From Liolophura sinensis (taxonomy: Eukaryota > Mollusca > Polyplacophora > Chitonida > Chitonidae): a stretch of 64,000 nucleotides of DNA. The stretch covers positions 560,501 to 624,500 of the forward strand of contig NW_027017953.1 in NCBI RefSeq assembly GCF_032854445.1, written 5' to 3'. This document shows, one piece after another, positions 12,478 to 23,654 of this stretch; within the stretch, counting starts at the first letter, position 1; each line of letters starts with the position of its first letter. The notes below the pieces were generated by a model. The model was not told where the DNA came from. It saw only the letters and a program-made list of their open reading frames with translations, and did no database searches. The position numbers and the translations under genes were made by a program.

Positions 12478-13170
12478 CTGGCCGGGTTAAGCTTCAGTCA
12501 ACATGCATATAAAGGCTTCTGACCGGGTTAAGCATCAGTCAACGTGCATATGAAGGCTTCTGGCCGGGTTAAGCTTCAGTCAACATGTATATAAAGGCAT
12601 CTGGCCGGGTTAAGCTTCAGTCAACATGCATATAAAGGCTTCTGGCCTGGGTTAAGCTTCAGTCAACATGCATATAAAGGCTTCTGGGTGGGTTAAGCTT
12701 CAGTCAACATGCATATAAAGGCTTCTGGCCGGGTTAAGTTTCAGTCAACATGCATATAAAGGCTTCTGGGTGGGTTAAGCTTCAGTCAACATGCATATAA
12801 AGGCTTCTGGCTGGGTTAAGCTTCAGTCAACATGCATATAAAGGCTTCTGGCTGGGTTAAGTTTCAGTCAACATGCATATAAAGGCTTCTGGCTGGGTTA
12901 AGTTTCCGTCAACATGCATTTGAAGGCTTCTGGCCTGGGTTAAGCTTCAGTCAACATGCTTCTGGCTGGGTTAAGCTTCAGTCAGTATGCATATAAAGGC
13001 TTCTGGCCGGGTTAAGTTTCAGTCAACATGCATATAAAGGCTTCTGGCTGGGTTAAGTTTCAGTCAACATGCATATAAAGGCTTCTGGCTGGGTTAAGTT
13101 TCAGTCAACATGCATATAAAGGCTTCTGGCTGGGTTAAGCTTCAGTCAACATGCATATAAAGGCTTCTGG
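12478..13170. repeat. Minisatellite, about 41 bp unit, about 17 copies
   Basis: The unit is GGGTTAAGCTTCAGTCAACA followed by TGCATATAAAGGCTTCTGGCC. Variants include AAGTTT for AAGCTT and GGGTGGG or GGCTGGG for GGCCGGG. One unit near 12950 is truncated. Confidence 0.97.
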
Positions 13171-14198
13171 GTTCATGTTCGTATTTAGCAAATGTCTGAA
13201 GACGTAAATCAAAACTTCAAACACTGCTACAATTAAAAACTCTAGGATGTATAAAATTTGTTCACTAATTGTTTACCACAGAACAATGCGCCAATCACAT
13301 TTTGAGTTCTTTCCTCAGTCTGCCTTTTTAAGCAAATCGTGATAGAGAGAAATTTCAATTTGGAAGTAAAGTGTACATAATATTCCTAAATTTTGATCTG
13401 TGGAGGCAGATATAGTGACATGAGGCGCAGCCTATGTGGCGGATCGTCGGCGGATCGTCCGTGAAACACCATAAACTTCCTACCTAATTACGACTCCGGA
13501 TGAAACCGCGTAAGAGCTCACTTGTCCAAAGATCACTAAAATGTGAAATGTCGCTAAAGGTTGCTGCCTCAGGGGCACTTAGTGGTGAAATCGTGTAATA
13601 CATGTATTTATGCATAACTCTCCGACGACGCCATCAAAGGATAGGTACAAGTAATCCTGCTGGTACTGACCAGGTGTTCGCTGAAAAGACGAATAACGTT
13701 TCTCGTTAAGACCTACCTAAGGTTTAAGGGCTGGGCGTTTCACAGCTCTAGATTGTATCACCTCCCAAGTGTCAGACAATACCTGGCCAACATTCCCTCT
13801 TACTGCAGCCGTATATAATGTCTTTGCGTGATGTCTTCAGATTGCGTAACTCACTGCCTAAGTACCTTACGGACACCTGGCCGGGGCCGTTTGCTTTGAT
13901 GTCTCACATTTACCTGACCATGCTCTTTGCGTACTGATAAAGATTTTAAGGCCTGAAGCCCAATATCTGGTAAAGCGTGTACTCTAGCGGCGTGTATATA
14001 CGCGGTAATTGTACGCACAAACTAAAACTCTCTCCTTCATTAGACGGTAGCCATTATTATCTGGCAAAACCTACATGTACACAGTGCGGAACCTTTCCCG
14101 CTAAAAGTAATTCAGGTCTAAGTTGTCTTTTGCTATGACGTTTCTGAGCGAAATCTGAAGATATTGACAGCTCTGCATAAATAGATAGAAGTAATATG
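13171..14198. other. Gene-free stretch
   Basis: Unique sequence without a supported exon, array or SINE. Confidence 0.5.
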
Positions 14199-14340
14199 CC
14201 ACTGTGTTACATGGCGGTTCACTGTGTTACATGGCAATTCACCGTGTTACATGGCAATTCACCGTGTTACATGGCAGTTCACTGTGTTACATGGCAATTC
14301 ACCGTGTTACATGGCAGTTCACTGTGTTATATAGGGTAGT
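14199..14340. repeat. Minisatellite, 20 bp unit, about 7 copies
   Basis: The unit is CACTGTGTTACATGGCAATT, alternating with CACCGTGTTACATGGCAGTT. Boundaries are clear on both sides. Confidence 0.93.
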
Positions 14341-14679
14341 TCGCATGTTGACTGTACTCTTTAAAGTCTATATGTCAACTGGAGCGATGATACTAAAAAT
14401 AAACAACCCAATACTGAGGGATTATGTGTTGAGTTTTATTTCTTTTTCCGATGCTCAGCCATTTTCCTGTAAGAAACTGTGACTGTATGAAACAATGCGT
14501 TGGAATGTGTAGATGAGGAATAACAAGACAATTCAAAGAACAACCCAATTATTTTTGTTCATCGCAAAATTACTTTATTTTCTACGCTTTACATATCCAA
14601 ACAAAACACCATAACTACAAATAATATTACATCAAACATCACGAAAACAACACAGCACTGCATCATTTGTTTACTTAGT
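14341..14679. other. Gene-free stretch
   Basis: AT-rich unique sequence; nothing recognised. Confidence 0.5.
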
Positions 14680-14946
14680 TGATTGGTGTTTTACGCCTTA
14701 TCCAGGAATATTTCACTTATACATTACCGTCGGAGGAAACCGGGTGCCGTTACAAACAACCAATGTCTATTTCACTTATACATTACCGTCGGAGGAAACC
14801 GGGTGCCGTTACAAACAACCAATGTCTATTTCACTTATACATTACCGTCGGAGGAAACCGGGTGCCGTTACAAACAACCAATGTCTATTTCACTTATACA
14901 TTACCGTCGGAGGAAACCGGGTGCCGTTACAAACAACCAATGTCTT
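14680..14946 (-). repeat. 59-bp tandem array built from SINE-2 sequence
   Basis: The left edge GATTGGTGTTTTACGCC, then ATATTTCACTTATAC, is the reversed 3' end of SINE-2, and AGGAAACCGGG is the reversed body. Four almost identical 59-bp copies begin at 14710, 14769, 14828 and 14887. Each holds TTTCACTTATACATTACCGT and GGAGGAAACCGGGTGCCGTT. The near-perfect identity indicates recent expansion. ORFs in three frames here are read-through of the array. Confidence 0.9.
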
Positions 14947-15316
14947 TGTGTAGGTGTAATATGCAGCTATTACATATTCCACAGAATGATTTCTCACTAA
15001 TCACACTGCAAATCAGCTCGATGTCTCATTTAAGAATCTTTAGTACAATTCACATACCTTAACCAACGCCATTAACCAAAGTCATTAACCAAGGCACACA
15101 CATTTTCAGTGGCGTTATCAAACCACATCTTTCAAATACACCTGTAATAAGTAGTTATCAGAATTCATCCAGTTAAAGCGTAATATAATGGTTATGTATT
15201 CAGGTTAACGCGTGTATTCATTCCATGCATATAGGCCATGAGTCTGTATTACATATACTCAGTGCATATCTATTTCATATCTTTATTTACCTGACTGTAT
15301 TTGGACACCGTAGGCC
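14947..15316. other. Gene-free stretch
   Basis: Nothing recognised in this AT-rich segment. Confidence 0.5.
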
Positions 15317-15481
15317 TACTCAAGAGTATTTTCATTTATACGACGATGTATTATGGTGAGAGGAAATCGCGCAGAGCCCGGGGAAACCCACGACGATCCG
15401 CAGGTTGCTGGCAGACCTTCCCACGTATGACCGGGGTGTAAACCAGCATGAGCTGGATTTGAAAGCGATCGCAATGGTGGC
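15317..15481 (-). mobile_element. SINE-2 fragment
   Basis: In reverse orientation it matches the 3' half of SINE-2: ACTCAAGAGTATTTTCATTT, GCAGAGCCCGGGGAAACCCA and CCAGCATGAGCTGGATTTGA. It abuts the start of the 40-bp minisatellite. Confidence 0.85.
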
Positions 15482-15600
15482 ATTACACATCCAGATCTTA
15501 TGTCTCTACTATATATGCTCATTACACATCTAGGTCATGCGTCTTTACTATAAATGCTCATTACACATTCAGATCATGTCTGTATTACATATTCCCATTA

Positions 15601-15670
15601 CTTCGTCGTCATATGACTGAAAAATTGTTGAGTACGGCGTTAAACCCCAATCACTCACTCACTCACTCAC
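15601..15670 (+). mobile_element. SINE-1 3' tail inside the minisatellite
   Basis: CGTCATATGACTGAAAAATT, then GTTGAGTACGGCGTTAAACC and (CACT)n, match the last 70 bp of SINE-1. The body is absent, consistent with a strongly 5'-truncated insertion. Confidence 0.85.
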
Positions 15671-16819
15671 TATATATTCCCATTACACATCTTGGATTAT
15701 GTGTCTGTATGTTATATACTCATTACACATCTAAGTTATGTGTCTGAACTATATATGCCCATTACACATCTTGGTCATGTGTCTGAATTATGTAGGCTCA
15801 TTAGGATCTAGGTCATGTGTCTGTATTATATATGTCCATTACACATATAGGTTATGTGTCTGTCCTATATATGCTCATTACACATCTTGGTCATGTGTCT
15901 GAATTATGTAGGCTCATTAGGATCTAGGTCATGTGTCTGTATTATATATGTTCATTACACATATAGGTCATGTGATTGTACTATATATGTCCATTACACA
16001 TTTAGGTCATGTGTCTCTATTATATACGCCTATTACACATCTAGGTCGTGTGTCTGAATTATGTAGGCTCATTACAATCTAGGTCATGTGTCTGTATCAT
16101 ATATGTCCATTACATATTATATATTCCCATTACACATCCAGGTCATGTGTCTGTATTATATATGTCCAGTACACATTTTGGTCATGTGTCTGTATTACAT
16201 ATGCCCATTACACATCTAGGTCATGTGATTGTACTATATACGCTCATTACACATCTAGGTCATGTGTCTGTACTATATGTGCTCGTTACACATCTAGGTC
16301 ACGTGTCTGTACTATATAGGCTCATTACACATCTAGGTCGTGTCTGTATTATATACTCCCATTACACATCTGAGTCATGTCTGTATTATATATTCCCATT
16401 ACACATCCAGATCATGTCTGTATTATGTATTCCCATTACACATCTTGGATCATGTGTCTATACCATATATGCTCATTACACATCTAAGTCATGTCTGTAT
16501 TATATATGCCCATTACACATGTAGGTCATGTCTGTATTATATATTCCCATTACACATCTAGGCCAAGTGTCTGTATTATATATTCCCATTAGACATCTAA
16601 GTCATGTCTGTATTATATATTCCCATTACATATCTGGGTCATATGTCTGTCCTATATATTCCCATTACACATCCAAGTCATGTCTGTGTTATATATTCCC
16701 ATTACACATCTAGGTTATGTCTGTATTATATATTCCCATTACACATCCAGGTCATGTGTCTGTATTATATATTCCCATTACACATCTAGGTCATGTGTCT
16801 GTATTATATATGCCCATTA

Positions 16820-17088
16820 GGGGCCTCCGTGGCTCTGATGGTAAGCGCGCTAGCGCAGCGTAATGACCCAGGAGCCTCTCACCAATGCGGTCGCTGTGAG
16901 TTCAAGACCAGCTAATGCTGGCTTCCTCTCCGGCCGTACGTGGGAAGGTCTGCCAGCAACCTGCGGATGGCCGTGGGTTTCCCCCGGGCTCCGCCCGGTT
17001 TCCACCCACCGTAATGCTGGCCGCCGTCGTATAAGTGAAATATTCTTGAGTACGGCGTAAAACACCAATCAAATAAATAAATAAATAA
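16820..17088 (+). mobile_element. SINE-2, full-length, with 14-bp target-site duplication in the minisatellite
   Basis: It is complete from GGGGCCTCCGTGGCTC to AGTACGGCGTAAAACACC and (AAAT)n. The array sequence ATATATGCCCATTA flanks it at 16806-16819 and 17089-17102. It is a well-preserved copy and a good family reference. Confidence 0.95.
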
Positions 17089-17130
17089 ATATATGCCCAT
17101 TACATTATATATGCCCTTTACACATCTAGC

Positions 17131-18329
17131 CGTAGCTGTATAGGGTATAAGAAGATGACAAAGTGAATGTTATCTCATGTGGATTCGAACACTTCCCTGC
17201 GTTCGAAAATCATCTCCCACCTGTCATAGTCTACACTGTCCCGCAAGTAATATCGATCGATCATGAAAACACATTGGACACAGCTTCAAACCTAAATGGT
17301 AACTGAAATCGCATGATTCAGACGTGTATGTATGTATGACTATAACCATGCATGGTCAGTAAGATATAGACCCCAGTTTGTCCCAAGGAGCGTGTAAGAC
17401 AACAGCTAACTGCTTACCAAAGCTAAACGATCTAACCCAAACAACTATGATGTGTTGCATTATTACCTGATAATGCAATCTCGATAGACATACATGTATA
17501 ATTTGCTAAACGATTTAATTTATGTACAACAGTTAAAAGTTGCCCAATATAACGTTACTGAACATAAGAACACAGGATGAGTTAATTATTCGTTATCACC
17601 TGATGGTAAATAACGCAACTGGAAGTGCAGTGAGGGACGTAAACAAGAACGTATACTCACGCGCTAAATATACAATTAGTGATGCAATGTATTAGAAAAT
17701 ATTGTTCGTGCGGATGTTCTAATTGGAACAGACGAGGCAAACTGTTCCTTGATGTAAGTACACTTAGACTGCAATAAAGCGATGTGTGGCTGACAATTTA
17801 CAAACACTGGCGGTCATAAATTAAGGCTGATTGTTCTCACCTCATTTCCATAGGGGGTCCCCGGACAGTGTTACACGCAGGCGCCTCCTGCAGCGTAATT
17901 AACACGTCATTAAGATAATGGCCGTGACAGAGGGTGCAGGAAATAGGGCGTCCTGCTGAGATCTTGTCTTGCCGACCTGATTACCGCAAGATGGCGAGAC
18001 AGAGCGCTCTGGGTTTGTCTCTAATTCAAAAAGAGTTGATGAAGTAGAGATAAGGCTATACACAAAGACGAACAGAGACGCAGGGATCAACACCTGAAAA
18101 CTCTGGATTTATGATGGCAACTATTTGTTGATTTGTCTGAGGTATTTCCATCATGGCACATGGAGGATCTGGATTTAACGAATAAAACTGTGTAATACGT
18201 CTGCTCATATACACTTGCATGCGTCGGACATCTGGGTGATTGCCATCATCTCAAACAATTTCCCTTAGGATACACAGTACACGTACCTAATGCAAAAGCA
18301 TAGATTCTCGGGGGAAAACAACTGAGGAC
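17131..18329. other. Gene-free stretch
   Basis: Unique sequence without a supported exon. The 64-aa minus ORF at 17899-18093 is unrecognised. Confidence 0.5.
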
Positions 18330-18491
18330 TATAGATGCTCCGAAAAGACTGAGAAGATTTGACTTTTCAACATTTCGACAAAAGTTTATTTATGATCTTC
18401 AGAAAACGTATTGTGAAGATGACAAATAAAATTTTATCAAAATATTGAAAAGTCAAATATGAGACTTTTCAGTCTTTTCGGAGCATCTATA
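18330..18491. mobile_element. Foldback MITE-like hairpin, about 80-bp arms
   Basis: The left arm TATAGATGCTCCGAAAAGAC is mirrored by GTCTTTTCGGAGCATCTATA at the right end. The similarity continues inward (TTTGACTTTTCAA against TTGAAAAGTCAAA, then the GATCTTC region), so nearly the whole 162 bp folds back on itself. A TA flanks each end, which fits a Tc1/mariner-type non-autonomous element. The family itself is unassigned. Confidence 0.75.
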
Positions 18492-19108
18492 CTTTTGTAT
18501 TATGTTAAGCTTATTGGTGGATCAACACGTTTACATGTACGGTATTTCATGTGGTGAAATCATTTTCACGCCATGAACACAAGAAGACCCAAATGCAAGT
18601 GTTCAGAAGTGTATTTAGAGACAAGACTGAAGTCAAGTATTAACTTTAAGTATCTGGGATATTTTCTTATGTTTTAGGAGTTGTGCATTTGGAAGAACCT
18701 GTCACAAATATAAAAAGATTAACAAAACAGTATAGCCGACTGTCATTTTACCACAATTTCCGTTCACATACCGAGATCCAAAAACTAACACACAACGAGC
18801 CCCGGACAAACGCAAAGCGGACAAAATCACAGCCATCTTATGTAACCCAAGACACGCATGCAGATTTCCCATTTAAAACGTATTGCAGCCCGGATGGCAA
18901 GATTATAACATAATTGCGCTTGTTTGATAGCATTACTATTACCCAATAAATTTATGCCGCAAAGCGTCTGCCTTAACCCAGTCTGTCCACTATACTTACA
19001 ATGAAAGTCATCAACCGTTTCCTTTAGGGGTGTTATAGAGTGCAAATTATGACTCGTTTCGGTGAAACAAATAACTGAGAAACATTTGTTTTATCTTAGA
19101 ATCAAATT
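18492..19108. other. Gene-free stretch
   Basis: Nothing recognised. The 76-aa plus ORF at 18683-18913 has no recognisable domain. Confidence 0.45.
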
Positions 19109-19268
19109 GGCCCCGATAGCACAGTTGCTAGAGCGTCCGCTTCGGGAGCGGTAGATCCAGCGTCAATCCTGGGTCGAGTCACACTTAAGACTTGAAAAGA
19201 GGAAGTTGTAACTTCCTCGCTTGGCATTTCATGCACTCTAAGGATTCCTTCACCGTCATATGACATAC
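19109..19268 (+). mobile_element. SINE-1 with internal deletion
   Basis: The head (GATAGCACAGTTGCTAGAGC, CGTCCGCTTCGGGAGCGG) and the GAGGAAGTTGTAACTTCCTC block are present. The middle and last parts are missing before AAGGATTCCTTCACCGTCAT. Confidence 0.85.
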
Positions 19269-19577
19269 AAAAAGCTCATCAGTTTTAAGCAAGTCGGGAA
19301 ACAGCAATTGTTTGCCACATCTGCCTTATTTCTTGTTCAGTGTTTCAGGCTCGCCTAGAATGGAGGTCGACCTTTCTTTACCACTGAGCGTCAAATACTC
19401 ATTAATTTCGATCTCGTGCCCAGCTTCAATTCTACACAACTTTAATTGACCAGTACACTGCTTCATGTCGGTTATAACTTAGATTAGGGTGTTATTCTTC
19501 TCTTATTCAAACGGTACATTTGTTGTCCATCATATTGATATGAATTGAGAAACCCATTTTAACAGTGTTTCATTGCG

Positions 19578-19714
19578 CCAGCTCAGCTTGCCGTGGGTTT
19601 TCCCCGGGCTCTGTCTGGTTTCCTCCCACCGCAATGCTGGTCGCCGTCGTAGGCCTACAAGTGAAATATTCTTGAGTAGGGCGAAAAAAAAAAAAACACC
19701 AATCAAATAAATAC
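19578..19714 (+). mobile_element. SINE-2 3' half
   Basis: From GCCGTGGGTTTTCCCCGGGC through CGCCGTCGTAGGCCTACAAG to CACCAATCAAATAAATAC. The AGTAGGGCG is followed by an A run that replaces the usual TAAAACACC start. Confidence 0.87.
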
Positions 19715-20330
19715 ATGCGTTTTCAGAAATAAAATGTTCAAGAACCATTATTCAGAAAGTGTTTTTTTGAAATGGGCAGAAAAGTATACACATATATATA
19801 TATTGCTGGGATTATGACTGGAATGAAGGTACAAATAGACAGTATTGTGTTGAAACTGCGTGTCACACTTCCCTTACATACTACAGGAGGAACTGAGTGG
19901 CAATTCACTCCGTATCGGAATAACAAGACAAGTCCAGTACCTGTAGAACTACGGACTAAAAATGCTGGGCGCATCTTGAGAGTATGCACAACACAATCTA
20001 TGAGAGTCAGAACTTTCCTTGCTTATTGTAGGGGGAGTTAATTACACAAAATAGGCCTACTCAACTTCTCAACAAAGTGACCAACAAATTCGATATTTCG
20101 TTTCATGCGCTGACTTCTGTCTGTAATCGGAAACCCTATCTCTTTTAACCTAAACGAGATCAAATATAGGAACTTAGCACTATAAAGCAAAACGAACATC
20201 TCTCATCATTTATAGGCGTTTATTTGATTTGGGTTGAACGTTGCTCTCAGAATTCACTTTTGATAGACTGATATAGTGAAGTTCAAAACCACTGAGATGT
20301 CAAAATGTTGTGCCATTCTAATACTGAAAT
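19715..20330. other. Gene-free stretch
   Basis: Nothing recognised. The overlapping 83-aa and 89-aa ORFs on opposite strands (19738-20041) have no known domain. Confidence 0.45.
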
Positions 20331-20634
20331 GCCTTCTCAACTTTCTACATTCTGTTATATTAACAGAATAGGGGTTTTATCCAGATTGTACAACGCCTCA
20401 GTCGAAGTTAAGGTCACATACAAACACACGTACACACACACGCACACACACATATACATGTATTGATAAGGCGTTTTAATATGTTTTCCTATATATATAG
20501 GAAGGAATATGGAAAATAACATGAAGTTTGAAACTGCAGTTGGAATATAACAGAATGTAGAAAGTTGAGAAGGCGTGTTATCATTTTTTCCCCTATATAT
20601 ACAGGAAAAAATTATAAAACGCCTTATCAATACA

Positions 20635-20702
<68 letters not shown>

Positions 20703-20775
20703 CTTGTGTGTGTACGTGTGTGTTACCTTGACCTCAACTGAGGCGTTGTACAACTGGATAAAACCCTTCCTGTCT
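20331..20775. mobile_element. Interleaved inverted repeats around a long (TG)n tract
   Basis: A 30-bp perfect inverted pair starts GCCTTCTCAACTTTCTACAT (20331-20360) with its mate at 20545-20574. A second pair runs from GGGGTTTTATCCAG (20371) to about 20503 against about 20583-20770, including TTGTACAACGCCTCAG versus CTGAGGCGTTGTACAA. The order is A-B-C-A'-C'-B', so the two stems interleave. The right arm holds about 30 TG dinucleotides. It is likely a rearranged foldback element. Confidence 0.7.
20637..20700 (+). repeat. (TG)n microsatellite
   Basis: An uninterrupted run of about 30 TG units. The matching position on the opposite arm of the inverted repeat has only short CA runs, so the expansion happened after the palindrome formed. 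Confidence 0.97.
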
Positions 20776-21779
20776 TCGATCAGTCCCAGGTGTGAGGAGA
20801 AGACAACTAAGGACAACCCGGTGTTACTGACACAGCTGTGACCACAAGCTGATAAATGCAATAATACCTGGTCTTTCACAGATACCGGAGTGCACCAAGA
20901 ATAAAATCAATGTGTATATGCAAAAGCATCCGAGCTAATACTCTGATTTCTGGTACACAACTTCCTTTGTACATCAGAAAAACGGACAAATAGCTCCATT
21001 AGAGCACGAGACAGACATCATATCTGCACGATATCTTCCCAAATGCTAAATTTAAACAAGGTATTTGTTGCTTAGTGGCAAAATGAAGATTTTCCATTAA
21101 AATATGGCAATGAGGAAACTGAAGTGCCCGTCGTAAAACTCGTCGCTAGCCTATTATGACAAACGCTCCACGGACAAGGCGTGCGTATGAGCCTACACAT
21201 CCCTTGTCCAAGACCAGCGCTGAACACGTGTTATAACACTCGGCCATTCCCTGACTCCTTCTGACACACTGGGTGAGTGAGTGACGGATTGGTTGATCTG
21301 TTTTGGTTGATATGCTTTAGATGATAGACTGAATGACTTCTCCAGTGGTATATGAACTGCCCAGTCCACAACCAAATATATATGTGACACGTTGTTACGC
21401 ATTATAGTAAGTGGCACAGACAATTAAACTGACATTGAAATGTGACATGTCAGCGCGACACCTGGCCGTACACGTGCAGTACATATCTGATGGTGTGTTG
21501 ATGTAACCTAGATGTCAGACATGTCAGATATGTACATGAGGTCCACATCACAAGATACAAATGTAGTAGCCTATACATACGCTCAGAGCTCAAACATCTA
21601 TGATTAGCATACACCAAATATACAGTGGTATCTGGGGTCTACTAGTATATAGCACTACACCCCGGATTCTAGATATATGTAAACAACATAATTGTTTATA
21701 CTGAGGAATCCGAATTGGACATGAACAATTTCATGGGAAGAAATTAAGAAAGGTACAAAAATGATCTATACTGTGCATC
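20776..21779. other. Gene-free stretch
   Basis: No supported exon, array or SINE. Confidence 0.5.
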
Positions 21780-22260
21780 TTTAGAGCACAGCGGTGCGCC
21801 CATCAGCCGTATGACCGAGTTCAAACCTCGCATGTGGCACTGAATCACCTACATCACAAAAACAGTGCCTGCGGTTTCTGCAGTCCTTTGCTGATCAACA
21901 TTCACTGGAAACAACTACAACACCTCATGTGTCAGTGTACTCGACATGTTGCTTTCGTGAGGCAGCATTATGACTTCGGCGACATGGACACGGACCTGTT
22001 ATAAGCAGAAAATCTTGTTACAAGGAGACACCGCCCTATTGTAAACAGAAAATCTTGTTACAAGGAGACACCGCTCTGTTATAAGAAGAAAATCTTGTTA
22101 CAAGGAGACCCCGCCCCCTTTATAAGCAGACAGCCCTATTACAAGGAGACACCGTCCTGTTATAAGCAGAAAATCTTGATACAAGGAGACTCCACCCTGT
22201 TACAAAGGAGACACCGTTAAGCCAAAAGCCGACACCGTCGTAAAATGACTAAAATACTGC
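21780..22260 (+). mobile_element. SINE-3 copy with an internally expanded array
   Basis: A weak tRNA-like head (GCGGTGCGCCCATCAG, then GAGTTCAAACCTC) is followed by the SINE-3 body (TGTGTCAGTGTACTCG, GTGAGGCAGCATTATG). The GGAGACACCG block is amplified into an array (21995-22225), and the tail AAAATGACTAAAATACTGC follows. The head assignment is tentative; the body matches the copy at 12242-12445. Confidence 0.65.
21995..22225. repeat. 39-40 bp tandem array inside SINE-3
   Basis: About five to six copies of CTGTTATAAGCAGAAAATCT followed by TGTTACAAGGAGACACCGCC. Later copies lose parts. The CTTGTTACAAGGAGACACCG core is SINE-3 sequence. Confidence 0.88.
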
Positions 22261-22858
22261 TCTACAAGTCAAAAAATGACACCATTTGGACTGCTAACAT
22301 ATACAGCATTTTAGGTTGGAAGTATTTCAGACATATGAATTGTATCATCCACCGAAAGTATTTGGTTATCAGGTCAAACCGTCCACGAAAGGGTATCTCT
22401 CATGCAAACAAGAGTATAGCTAATTTTGGCGGTAAGCGGGAGGGGTGAAGGCAGGGCTGTCATACAGGGAAGTAGACAAGTACATAAACAATCAGCTATT
22501 GATTACCAGATAGGCCTACCATTGAGGAAGGTCAGAAAAAAGGCTATCACGCCGCTTGTCACAAAACACCTAAATTAAGCGGCGATACCCTGTGTACGAT
22601 ACCCTGTGTCACTGAACTCTCTGATCGCTGTTTGTGTCGCTCTCATGTTACAACCAAGATTACTTCCTGTGAAACGTTTGATGTACGACTATTGGCAGAT
22701 ACTGCATGGCGAGATTGTGTAGATGAGATGTACACGAGCACACAGCTTCTTTACTTCCCCAGTTACTTGTTTGAAGTAGTCTTATACGGCACGGAATGGA
22801 CGAGGCTTGAATGAATCAGTCAGTATATAAAGCCTGATGTGCTATGTACGTAAAAGCT
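22261..22858. other. Gene-free stretch
   Basis: Unique sequence. The 60-67 aa ORFs here carry no recognisable domain. Confidence 0.45.
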
Positions 22859-22870
22859 GTGTAAAACAGA

Positions 22871-23199
22871 GTAAGTGAGTGAGTGCTTGGGGTTTAACGT
22901 CGTACTCAACAATTTTTCAGTCATATGACGACGAAGGAATCATTAGGGTGCATGCACGTGTAATGTGCCTCCTTGTTGCAGGACGGATTTCCACCGCTCT
23001 TTTATTTAGTGCTGCATCACTGAGACGACTTACCGAAGGCAAGTAAGCCGCCCCGCCCGAGCCATTATACTGATACGGGTCAACCAGTCGTTGCACTATC
23101 CCCTTCATGCTGAACGCCAAGCGAGGAAGTTACAACTTCCTCTTTTAAAGTCTTAGGTGTGACTCGACCAAGGATTGATCCTGGATCTACCGGTCCCGA
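22871..23199 (-). mobile_element. SINE-1, 5'-truncated, with 12-bp target-site duplication
   Basis: Reverse-oriented SINE-1 from the (GAGT)n tail through TTTAACGTCGTACTCAACAA to GATCTACCGGTCCCGAG, where it stops inside the tRNA-like head. GTGTAAAACAGA flanks it at 22859-22870 and 23200-23211. Confidence 0.93.
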
Positions 23200-23211
23200 G
23201 TGTAAAACAGA

Positions 23212-23654
23212 AGTGACAATTAACGCTCTGGAGAACTGGAGGGCAGCTCTCTCTGACCAAGACCGCCTCCAGGAAGCGGTTATATAATGTTGGTATGTGC
23301 ATGACACAGTATCACGCCTCCTGGTGACAAAGTCGCTGCAAATAGTGTGGACTGTCGGAGTGAAGAAACAAGGCCGTATGGACAAACCATCTTTGTCATT
23401 AGGTGATGGTGAAGTGGAGAGAGAAGATGGAGGGGCGGTGGGAAGGGGGAGAGGCGTCTCACAAATGTGCAAATGAAGCTTACAACAGTACATAAGAAAA
23501 TCTGATGTGAATTTCTTTCCTGGATCTATATACCAACTCCCTCCCCATCCCATGCCAGCAACTACGTACAGCACTACATCATAATCGCAATGCATCGAAT
23601 GGAGCATTTCGGCTCTGAGCCAAAATATCAGGGTCATAGAGCAACATCAATACT
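23212..23654. other. Gene-free stretch
   Basis: The 185-aa minus ORF (23080-23637) runs from unique sequence into the SINE-1 and is not a credible gene. Confidence 0.55.

Larger units (their letters stand above)
15482..17130. repeat. Minisatellite, about 40 bp unit, interrupted by two SINEs
   Basis: The unit is CCATTACACATCTAGGTCAT followed by GTGTCTGTATTATATATGCC, with variants TTCCC for TGCCC and a shorter GTCATGTCTG form. About 32 units are present. A SINE-1 tail (15601-15670) and a full SINE-2 (16820-17088) interrupt it, and one diverged unit follows at 17089-17130. Several 60-158 aa ORFs arise only from the repetition. Confidence 0.95.

Noticed and set aside
20355-20879. 174-aa His/Thr-rich minus ORF
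   Set aside because: Translation of the (TG)n/(CA)n tract within the inverted repeat.
23080-23637. 185-aa minus ORF as a gene
   Set aside because: Its C-terminal third is SINE-1 sequence and the rest has no recognisable domain.
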